The notes under the pieces are model-generated. The model was given only the letters and a program-made list of their open reading frames with translations, ran no database searches and was not told the origin of the DNA. A stretch of DNA of 58,556 nucleotides from Triparma columacea. Taxonomy: Eukaryota; Sar; Bolidophyceae; Parmales; Triparmaceae. Below are positions 45,884 through 53,561 of the stretch, piece by piece. Positions within the stretch are counted from its first letter, which is position 1, and the number at the start of each line of letters is the position of its first letter. Location of the stretch: NCBI GenBank assembly GCA_030267965.1, contig BRYA01000546.1, forward strand, positions 1 to 58,556, given 5' to 3'. The position numbers and the translations under genes were made by a program.

Positions 45884-46022
45884 TGGGATGGAGAGGATCT
45901 TTTATACCGTCCTTTTGGTAACCTAAACTTAAGCCTGGATTTATTATACTGTCTTTTCGTTAACAGATTTAACCCTCAATGAATTCTGAGGTACGGTAGA
46001 GACGAAATTGAGGTTGGTTTGT
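45884..46022. repeat. Duplicated LRR promoter block (copy 1)
   Basis: About 138 bp upstream of LRR copy B, nearly identical to 47334-47472 upstream of copy C. Shared landmarks are GGATGGAGAGGATC, GGTAACCTAAACTTAAGCC and GAATTCTGAGGTACGGTAGA. Similarity fades after a GAGGTTGGTTT segment. It contains the TATA box. Confidence 0.85.
45900..45906 (-). promoter_or_regulatory. TATA box of LRR copy B
   Basis: Minus-strand TATAAAA in the context GGTATAAAAGATCC, ending 20 bp before the ATG at 45880. The same context and spacing occur at LRR copy C. The short distance implies a very short leader or use of a downstream start. Confidence 0.6.
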
Positions 46023-46149
46023 CCCCTTCCTTGGTTCTTTTTTTCTTTTCCCTCTTTTTTCATTTTCTTCATCTTTTTTCCCTCACCCCTGTTGGTGTCG
46101 TGTGTGTCTCAGATAAAACAATTGAACGATTGATTCAACAACAAAGAGT

Positions 46150-47331
46150 TTACAGAAATTCCAGTATAACTCTCCACAAAACTTTCGGGATCTTGTGACG
46201 TGCCTCAGTTGCCTTTAGCCTGCCTTCAACTCCGTCCATTTTCTTCTCCTTCAGGCTATCCGGTCCGCTGAGTTGATTCTCCACGTGATCCCAGGTTCCC
46301 TTGAGGCACATAAGAGCGTTGACGCGTTCGATCACAGCGACATTGCGGTGCCACCTATAATGGAGAAGGTCCTTGACAGTCGGCATATTTTTATCAGCAG
46401 CGGCAGCGATTAGGGCAGTGCAATTCGAGAAGCAGTCTTCAGCGATGGAAACGGCAGGAGATAAACTGAGTCTCGTTAGGGCGGAGCAATAACTGAAGGC
46501 GGAATTGCAAATCGTCGTCACTGAGTCCGGGATGGTGATGGCTGCAAGGGAGGAGCAATCGTAGAAGGCGTACTTGCAAATCGTTGTCACTCCGTCCGGG
46601 ATTGTGATGGCTGCGAGAGAGGAGCAAGTCGCGAAGACACTTCGGCCAATTGTCGTCACTGTGTCCGGGATTGTGATGGCTGTGAGAGCGGAGCACGTTG
46701 CGAAGGCGCCAGCGCTTATCCTCGTCACTCCTTCCGGGATGGTGATGGCTGCTAGGGAGGAGCATCCTTCGAAGGCGCTAACGCCGATCGACATCACTGA
46801 GTCCGGGATTGTGATGGCTGTGAGGGAGGAGCATCTGTAGAAGGCGCGTTCGCCAATCTCCGTAACTGAGTCCGGGATGGTGATGGCCGTGAGGGAGGAG
46901 CATTCCCTAAAGGCGTCATCGCCAATGGACGTCACTCCGTCCGGGATTGTGATGGCTGCGAGGGAGGAGCATCCTTCGAAGGCTTCATCGCCAATCTCCG
47001 TCACTCCGTCCGGGATGGTGATGGCTGTGAGGGAAGAGCATTTGTAGAAGGCGCTCTTGCCAATCGTCGTCACTCCGTCCGGGATGGTGATGGCCGTCAG
47101 GGACCGGCATTTGTAGAAGGCATGTTTGCCAATCGATGTCACTCCTTGTGCAAAAGTGACTTCTGTGAGTTCACGATCGCCTCTGAAGCTCTCTGTTCCG
47201 GAGTATTCTGCTGTTTTGGGAAGGGGAGAGTCCCCATCATCTGGGTCATCATAGTCTCCATCACTATCACTATAGTCATCACTATAGTCATCACTATAGT
47301 CATCATCATAAGCAAAGTCAAATTCACTCAT
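46150..47331 (-). CDS. BspA-type leucine-rich-repeat protein, copy C (about 9 repeats)
   Basis: Intronless, 393 aa, the shortest of the three. MSEFDFAYDDD opens an acidic region of SDD repeats, followed by nine 23-residue LRR_5 repeats, a capping repeat (RLSLSPAVSIA) and the conserved tail ending KIPKVLWRVILEFL. The 69-residue N-terminal extension of copy B is missing, yet the promoter block is the same, joined directly to MSEFDF. Its 3' flank (block with GATTGATT and AACAAAGAGTTTACAG) is shared with copies A and B. It is probably a recent duplicate. Confidence 0.88.
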   Translation of the reverse strand: MSEFDFAYDDDYSDDYSDDYSDSDGDYDDPDDGDSPLPKTAEYSGTESFRGDRELTEVTFAQGVTSIGKHAFYKCRSLTAITIPDGVTTIGKSAFYKCSSLTAITIPDGVTEIGDEAFEGCSSLAAITIPDGVTSIGDDAFRECSSLTAITIPDSVTEIGERAFYRCSSLTAITIPDSVMSIGVSAFEGCSSLAAITIPEGVTRISAGAFATCSALTAITIPDTVTTIGRSVFATCSSLAAITIPDGVTTICKYAFYDCSSLAAITIPDSVTTICNSAFSYCSALTRLSLSPAVSIAEDCFSNCTALIAAAADKNMPTVKDLLHYRWHRNVAVIERVNALMCLKGTWDHVENQLSGPDSLKEKKMDGVEGRLKATEARHKIPKVLWRVILEFL

Positions 47332-47333
47332 CG

Positions 47334-47472
47334 TAGGGATGGAGAGGATCTTTTATACCGTCCTTTTGGTAACCTAAACTTAAGCCTGGATTTATTCTAC
47401 TGTCTTTTCGTTAACAGTTAAAGCACTCAATGAATTCTGAGGTACGGTAGAGACGAAGAGAGGTTGGTTTTT
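47334..47472. repeat. Duplicated LRR promoter block (copy 2)
   Basis: Upstream of LRR copy C, nearly identical to 45884-46022. It lies in the 203-bp intergenic region shared with the divergent gene at 47535, so it may also influence that gene. Confidence 0.85.
47351..47357 (-). promoter_or_regulatory. TATA box of LRR copy C
   Basis: TATAAAA on the minus strand in the context GGTATAAAAGATCC, 20 bp before the ATG at 47331, the same as at copy B. Confidence 0.6.
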
Positions 47473-47534
47473 CCCCTGACTTTTTTTTGGTCCCTCCTTT
47501 ATTTTTGTTTTTGTCCATCATTCCACACACAAAC

Positions 47535-48551
47535 ATGGACGACTCATGGGATGATTGGTCAGACTCAGAGACAGATACACGAACAACAACAACTCAACAA
47601 CCAACAACAACTTCACAACAGACAACAAACCTCCCACCAACACCAGACTCCCTTTCTCCCCTCCCCCCACCAACCTTCACCCCCATAACCTCGACGCCCC
47701 TATACGCCCGATACAAGTCTTACATAAAGTCCCTCCAGTCCTCTCTCTCCTCCTCTCTTCTCCCCTCCTCTCTAACCTCTCACTTTGCCTCCCACTTCAC
47801 CTCTCCCAAGGTCCTCTCCATAAGGTCCTACCACAACTCCAACCCCTCTCTTTACGCCTACACCCTAACCAAGGAGCTCCCTAGACTATCCTACACTTTC
47901 AATATAGAGAAACCCCCCTTCACCCCAACCTCCACACCCTCAACCTACACCACCCCCTCATCAATAACCTCGGCCTTAGGTACACCAGGGCCGAAAGAGG
48001 GGAGCAGCGTACACCATATAATACGATGCGCTAACCAGGCATTCCTAGCGAACGTGTTGGAGTGTTTACATAGTTTTGATTTAGTTAACTTCTTACCACC
48101 GACACCGATGTCTACACCCTCACCACCACCTACGCTCCTTCACTACAAGTTAACGAAGTGCGCGTTCACTGTGAATTTAACAAGGGCGTTAAAGTGCTTG
48201 AATATATCATGCATATTCGGGGTTTACGTACGTTCCTTACATCTCGGTCAGATTTCCTGTCAAGTTTTATACAACCCTTCATCATCGGGGGGAGGACCTA
48301 GTCTTGTAGTTGAGGTTGTTGATTGTAGGTGTGTGATGTTGTTCGATGATGATATAGAGGTTTGTATAAGGGAGGCTGCTGGTGACGGTATTATGGAGGA
48401 GGGTTTTAACAACGAAGAAAGGGTTTTGGATGGGGAGGGAGAAGGAGGGGTGGTTGGGAGGATTGGGAACGTTATTGGGAACGTTTTTAGGAAGGCGGTT
48501 GAGAGCGCTGTTGAGGGGGGGGTGAGGGGGGACGATGATTTACTGAATTGA
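47535..48551 (+). CDS. Hypothetical protein with acidic tryptophan motif
   Basis: 338 aa from the ATG at 47535, intronless; an open frame continues upstream but lacks support. The N-terminus MDDSWDDWSDSE is an acidic W-x2-W motif of the kind bound by adaptor and COPI mu-homology domains; this is a suggestion only. A Thr/Gln/Pro-rich linker follows, then about 200 mixed alpha/beta residues with no recognised domain and an acidic, Gly-rich C-terminus. Divergent from LRR copy C. Function unknown. Confidence 0.7.
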   Translation: MDDSWDDWSDSETDTRTTTTQQPTTTSQQTTNLPPTPDSLSPLPPPTFTPITSTPLYARYKSYIKSLQSSLSSSLLPSSLTSHFASHFTSPKVLSIRSYHNSNPSLYAYTLTKELPRLSYTFNIEKPPFTPTSTPSTYTTPSSITSALGTPGPKEGSSVHHIIRCANQAFLANVLECLHSFDLVNFLPPTPMSTPSPPPTLLHYKLTKCAFTVNLTRALKCLNISCIFGVYVRSLHLGQISCQVLYNPSSSGGGPSLVVEVVDCRCVMLFDDDIEVCIREAAGDGIMEEGFNNEERVLDGEGEGGVVGRIGNVIGNVFRKAVESAVEGGVRGDDDLLN

Positions 48552-48632
48552 TAACTACATCACATCAAAAACAACTTGAATATACATGTTTTTTGGTCAG
48601 GTTTTCATTTCACAGTGACAGATTCTATCTCT

Positions 48633-50189
48633 TTACCCCCCCCCCGCCCTTAGAGCGTCCTCCTCAATGTCCCCCTCATCCTCCTTAATCAATCTCTCCC
48701 TTTCCCTCCTCTCTTCATTCCAGACCTTAATAGCCTCCCTCGCTACCCCGTCGACCCCCCCCCCCGAGTCCGTACCACCCTGTATTATCTCCTCCTTCAA
48801 AAGCATAATTTCCATGGTCTCCTCCTTAGTCTGATCAACTATGCTAGGTTCCATAACCTCCAGCGCCTTCTCAAGAAGTTCGCTTAGCTTAGTATCATCC
48901 CCAGTCTCGTCCTTATATCCCTTCCTCTTGCTCCCTGCAGTTTTCATGATATCATCGATCCTATTCCTCCATCTCTTCCCTCCCATTTCCCCGTTAAAAA
49001 TATTAACCACCGGTCTCAATATCCTCCTCCTCCCCTTCTTACTCCCCTCCCACTCCTCCTCTTTATCCGCCCATATCCCATACTCCCTAATAAGTTCCCT
49101 CCTACTCTTAACCCCTCCACCCCTCTCCCCCCCATAAAGAACCTCCCCGCTCGTGCACCAATACCACGGTTGCGCAACGACACCTCTCCCAACCATGACC
49201 CCATCAAGTCCCCCACCCCTTGATTTGCATGCCTCAGCTACAGAGAGGACATCACTTATACTGTTAACACCACCGTTTAAAGTTACGGAAAGGTCGGGGA
49301 AATCCTCCTTTAACCTGTACACGTAATCGTACTTCAAAGGCGGGATGTTACGGTTGTCTACCGGACTGAAAGTACCGTCTAACACAGCCTTCCTTGCGTG
49401 TACTTGAAATGTTCTACAACCAGAGGTTTGGGAGACGGTTGTTATGAAATTACGGAGGTCGGGGTAGGTGTCGGCTGAGTCAACACCTATCCTACACTTT
49501 ACTGATACCTGGATACCGACTGGGTCGAGGACAGACTTCATTGCTGATACACATTCACCAACAAGCTCTGGGTTCTCCATTAACCTTGCCCCAAAACAAC
49601 CTTTCAAGGATACCTTATCAGACGGGCATCCACAGTTTAAGTTAACCCCAGTCCAGCCCCCGTGTTCACTCATATTCTCTAAAACAACTTCACAAGCTTC
49701 ACGTAACATGTTCGGGTCAGATCCGCCTAATTGTAGTACAGTACCATTCGATCTTGATGTTCGTAGGAACCTACGCATGTAGAATGGGTCGTGTTTAGTG
49801 TTGACTATAGCCATTGCTGTTACCATTTCCGACCATAGTTCCATGGTTGGTGTTATTAAATGGAGGAGATGACGGAAGTGGACGTCTGTGTATTCCATCA
49901 TTGGTGCTAGTTGGAGGTTTAGCTTTGATATGTGGTGGGGACGTGGGGTGGGGGGGAGGAGGGTTGAGGGGGAGGGAGGACTGGTTGAGGGGGTGGGAGG
50001 ATTGGTGGAGGATGAAGGTACACCATCGGAAGGGGATGGTAGAGATGGTAGAGATGAGAGGGATGATAGAAGCTTTGAGTAACGAGGGTAGAGGGGATAG
50101 GACATTGTTTTAGATAGTATAGTAGGGAGCATGTACGTTTCCACGATATGTGGAAGGAAAAGAAGAATTAGGGGGGCCCTAAGAAACAT
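48633..50189 (-). CDS. tRNA-dihydrouridine synthase, DusA-like
   Basis: 518 aa, intronless. A FMN-dependent enzyme reducing uridine to dihydrouridine in tRNA. Family motifs are clear: LQLAPMMEYTD, VTAMAIVNTKH, LQLGGSDPNML, NLNCGCPSDKV (with the catalytic Cys region), VKCRIGVDSADTY, FQVHARKAVLDG, LNGGVNSI and GVMVGRG. The pattern is closest to bacterial DusA rather than the usual eukaryotic DUS1-4. The first 30 or so residues are hydrophobic (LRAPLILLFLPHIV), possibly a signal for an organelle; an internal Met (MSYPLYPRYSK) is an alternative start. The C-terminal 170 residues are a charged extension. It is convergent with the preceding gene. Confidence 0.92.
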   Translation of the reverse strand: MFLRAPLILLFLPHIVETYMLPTILSKTMSYPLYPRYSKLLSSLSSLPSLPSPSDGVPSSSTNPPTPSTSPPSPSTLLPPTPRPHHISKLNLQLAPMMEYTDVHFRHLLHLITPTMELWSEMVTAMAIVNTKHDPFYMRRFLRTSRSNGTVLQLGGSDPNMLREACEVVLENMSEHGGWTGVNLNCGCPSDKVSLKGCFGARLMENPELVGECVSAMKSVLDPVGIQVSVKCRIGVDSADTYPDLRNFITTVSQTSGCRTFQVHARKAVLDGTFSPVDNRNIPPLKYDYVYRLKEDFPDLSVTLNGGVNSISDVLSVAEACKSRGGGLDGVMVGRGVVAQPWYWCTSGEVLYGGERGGGVKSRRELIREYGIWADKEEEWEGSKKGRRRILRPVVNIFNGEMGGKRWRNRIDDIMKTAGSKRKGYKDETGDDTKLSELLEKALEVMEPSIVDQTKEETMEIMLLKEEIIQGGTDSGGGVDGVAREAIKVWNEERRERERLIKEDEGDIEEDALRAGGG

Positions 50190-50502
50190 TTGAGGGGAAG
50201 GTTCTTGCGTTTGTTCCGTCTTACATTTTTGGGTGAATTAAATCTGGCTAAACAACACGACAGCGAGTAATTTTGAAACTGGAGAGCATAGGACGATAGT
50301 AGAAGACGAAAGTGGTACTAATGGATCGCCTAGCGATGATTAGAAATTTCCCAAACTTTTCAACCCAGCCAAAAGGTACTTTTTTGCTGAATTCACGCCG
50401 GCAGGGACCAGTAAGGACCGGTAAGGACCGAGACTGGACCGGACTGGACCGAACCTAAAAAAATTCTCATACACGCAGGACCGTACCGGACCAAACTCCA
50501 AA
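50190..50502. other. Intergenic region between DUS and P5CS
   Basis: About 310 bp separating divergent starts. It contains a short GGACC-rich repeat at 50403-50454. An ATG at about 50320 could begin an 18-codon exon, but its phase does not fit the first certain P5CS exon, so it is not used. No RNA gene seen. Confidence 0.5.
50403..50454. repeat. GGACCGG-rich short repeat
   Basis: Five or six irregular copies of GGACC(A/G)GTAAGGACCG-like units just upstream of the P5CS start, with similar GGACCGTACCGGACC shortly after. It may be a local promoter repeat; function unknown. Confidence 0.55.
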
Positions 50503-53472
50503 ATGGCATTGAGCCAGAGCTATGACCCAAACAGGCATCATTGCACTTTTGCGCAAAAGGCAATAATGAGTTTAAATGAGTCTAAAGTCCGTAAAGAAAT
50601 AAGAGATAGTAAGAGAGTTCTTATAAGTAAGTATTTGACGCATTTCTCGACTTGTAATTAGTTTTGCGTCTAATTTAGGCTGCTTTTTCATCCTCTTTCA
50701 ACTCTCCCGTCCCCGAGCTGTTTGGATGTGCCTCAATATCTCTTCAATACTAACACAATGAGGACAACTAACACAATACAAAACACAATACACACACTAA
50801 TATAGAATGTGGAACATCCATTGTAACAAATGAGGTAAGTTTACCATCAACAGGCCCAACCACTGTTACGGCTGTTTGTTTGTTTGTTCCGATGAAGAGA
50901 GAACCCACGATGATAACCGTCTTATGATATGCGACGTGCATTTCGGAGACACGCGCTATGATTTAACGCCAGCAACCTGTAAATGGCTGCCAAACGACCA
51001 TACTGAGGAACAAACAACAACAAAAAAACCAACAATAAGTGTGACAAGGACGATACATCTCACACCCTCACACCCCACCCATCCCACACCCTCACACCCC
51101 ACCCATCCCACACCCCACACCTTCCTACCCACCCCACAACAGCACGGCTACCCCTCCCTAGTCCGCATGGGCTCACTGGCAGAGTCAATCTCCAGTCTCT
51201 GCCTCGCTGGCAAGGAGGTGATCCTAGTGTCCTCAGGTGCCGTCTGCATGGGCCGGAAGTACCTCCGCAAGAAGCAGATGCTCCACAGCACTGTGCAGGA
51301 CCTTCGTATGGAGATCGAGAGGGGTGACAACACTGGTCGTAAGAACTACAGCAGCAGCTGCGCTGCAGCTGGTCAGTTTGGACTCATGAGCGTTTACTCA
51401 AGCCTCTTTGAAGCCGTCGATCTATCCGCATCACAGATCCTCCTAACCCAGGAGGACTTCAACTCCCCTGTCAGAATCGCCAACCTAAAGTCCTGCATCG
51501 ACAACCTCCTCCACCTGGGAATCGTCCCGATAATAAACGAGAACGACGCAGTATCCGGTAACCTCGGTTACACCTCGGACAACGTATTCTCCGACAACGA
51601 CAGTCTCGCTGCACTCTGCGGTAAGGCATTTGAGGTTGACGCAGTCCTACTACTAACAGACGTTAAAGGCGTGTACGATCGTCCACCGTCAGCAGAAGGG
51701 GCTAAACTATTACCGTTTTACTTTGGCTTTGAAGCAACCGCTGACACTCCAGCCGAGATAAAGAGGAATAAATCATCCGAGATACTCTTCGGTTCCAAGT
51801 CCCTAAACGGTCGCGGTGGAATGGAGGCAAAGATAGCGGCAGCGGTAAGCGCCGTCACGGAAAGTAAGGTTAAAGCGTGCGTTATTGCGTGTGGGAGTGA
51901 ACTTGATACTATTAGTAGTATACTTGGACAGAAAAATGACGGGAAGAATCTGGGGACGCTTTTTATTAATAGGGATTACAAGGCACTCTGGGATGAAGCT
52001 GTTGCAGAATGGGAGGGTGTGAATAAGGGAGGTGGAGAGGGGGAAAAGGAGAGGGCGGTTAAGGCTAGGGATGAGGCGAGGAAACTTGGCAGGATGGAGT
52101 ATGAGGATAGGAGAGGGATACTGGAGTGCGTGGCGAGGAAACTCGTGGAGGAGGAAACGGTGGAGGTTATACTTGAAGCTAATGGGAAGGACTTGGAGGA
52201 AGCGGCTGAGAGGAACGTTGACGAGCAGCTGGTTAGAAGGCTTAAGCTAACCAGGGACAAGCTGCAGACCCTTAGCACGGGGATCAGGCAGATCGCAAAC
52301 TCGGAAGACCCCCTCGGGGTCGTTAAGAGCAAGCTTGAGGTAGCGGACGGGCTGATTTTGGAGGAGCAGACGGTGCCGATTGGGGTCCTCATGATAATTT
52401 TCGAAAGCAGGCCGGATAGCTTCCCACAGATCGCGGCTCTTAGCATCGCCTCCGGCAACGGCCTATTACTAAAGGGTGGTAAGGAGGCGAGGAGGAGCAA
52501 TGAAGTTCTAGGGGAAATCATTGGGAACTGTATTGAGGAAGGAAGCAAGGGGAAGGTCGGGAGACAGCTTGTTAGCCTCGTATCTAGCAGGTAAGGGGGG
52601 GTGGAGGGGATGGGGGGAGGTTGGGGAGGTTAACAGCTATGTTATGAAATCAGATGGAACGAAGTATACATCAACCTAACGACACACATTTTCAACCCCC
52701 CCCCCCTCCCCCCCCACCCCACCCTCTCAGGGACGAGATCGCGAGCCTCCTAAAGCTGGACTCTTGCATCGACCTCGTAATCCCCCGCGGCAGCAATGCC
52801 CTCGTGTCCTACATAAAGTCCAACACGAAGATCCCAGTCCTCGGCCACGCCGACGGAGTCTGCCACGTCTACGTCGCCTCGAGCGCGAGCGCTGAGAAGG
52901 CTGCGAAGATCGCAACTGACGCCAAGACGAACTACCCGGCCGCGTGCAACGCTATGGAGACGCTACTGCTACATAGGGACACCCTAGATAACGGTACTGC
53001 CACCCAGGTACTAAGGAGCCTTAGACTTGCGGGGGTCAAGTGCCTGGCGGCGGACAACGCGATTGCGGAGGGGCTCTGCGACGCTAGCAGCACCTGCAGG
53101 AAGTTCGAGTACGGGGACATGAGGTGTCAAGTCGAAGTCGTAGACTCGACCGAGGCGGCCATCGAATGGATCCACAAATACGGGTCGGGGCACACGGAGT
53201 GCATAGTAACGGAGGATAAGGAGGAGGCTGAGGGCTTCCTTAAGGGGGCTGACGCGGCGTGCGTTTTCCACAACGCTAGCACGAGGTTCGCGGACGGATT
53301 CAGATTCGGGATGGGGGCGGAGGTCGGCATCAGCACGGGGAGGATACACGCGAGGGGACCGTGCGGGGTTAAGAGCCTGCTTACTACCAAGTGGATAATG
53401 AGGAGCAGGGACGGGGACGTTGTGGGGGAAATGGGGGAGGGGGGTAAAGAGTATACTCATAAGATACTTTAA
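50503..53472 (+). CDS. P5CS: Delta-1-pyrroline-5-carboxylate synthase
   Basis: Four exons (50503-50626, 50806-50834, 51143-52590, 52731-53472; introns 179, 308 and 140 bp) give 780 aa. This bifunctional proline-pathway enzyme has an N-terminal glutamate 5-kinase and a C-terminal gamma-glutamyl phosphate reductase. The kinase entry KRVLI-KCGTSIVTNE is assembled over intron 1 and a 29-bp microexon. VILVSSGAVCMG, NENDAVSG and FSDNDSLAALCG follow. The reductase half contains PIGVLMIIFESRPD, the substrate Cys region YPAACNAMETLL and GAEVGISTGRIHARGPCGV. The start at 50503 is the first ATG in frame. Intron 2 holds a full copy of the dispersed element. Confidence 0.92.
50882..51015 (+). repeat. Full-length copy (E3) of dispersed intronic element
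   Basis: Inside P5CS intron 2 (50835-51142), sense orientation, 134 bp. The 5' end GTTTGTTCC is the exact reverse complement of the 3' end GGAACAAAC. Its core and 3' block are identical to those of the PPOX intron-3 copy. The frame through it is open and encodes [14 protein letters not shown] and [12 protein letters not shown]-x2-H-F resembles the end of a THAP-type zinc finger. The frame is rejected as P5CS coding because the exons flanking it join better without it. Confidence 0.85.
51057..51120. repeat. 24-bp C/A-rich tandem repeat in P5CS intron 2
   Basis: Two copies of a 24-bp unit starting CACACCCTCACACCCCACCC, then a partial copy, forming the pyrimidine-rich tract before the acceptor. 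Confidence 0.8.
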
Positions 53473-53561
53473 GGATGAGGAACGAGGGGGTGGAGAGGGA
53501 GGGGAGAGAGATTAACAACAAACGAGGACAATTAATTCTTTTCACGGCTAACACAGCTTCC

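Noticed and set aside
42200..47130. CRISPR-like or satellite array impression from the regular 69-bp spacing
   Set aside because: The period equals a 23-residue LRR repeat in an open frame; there are no unique spacers and the organism is eukaryotic.
50876..51142. Open frame running in from 50876 into the P5CS kinase exon, which would give an N-terminal extension
   Set aside because: It is intron 2 carrying the dispersed element; the true N-terminus (KCGTSIVTNE) is recovered from two upstream exons with good splice sites.
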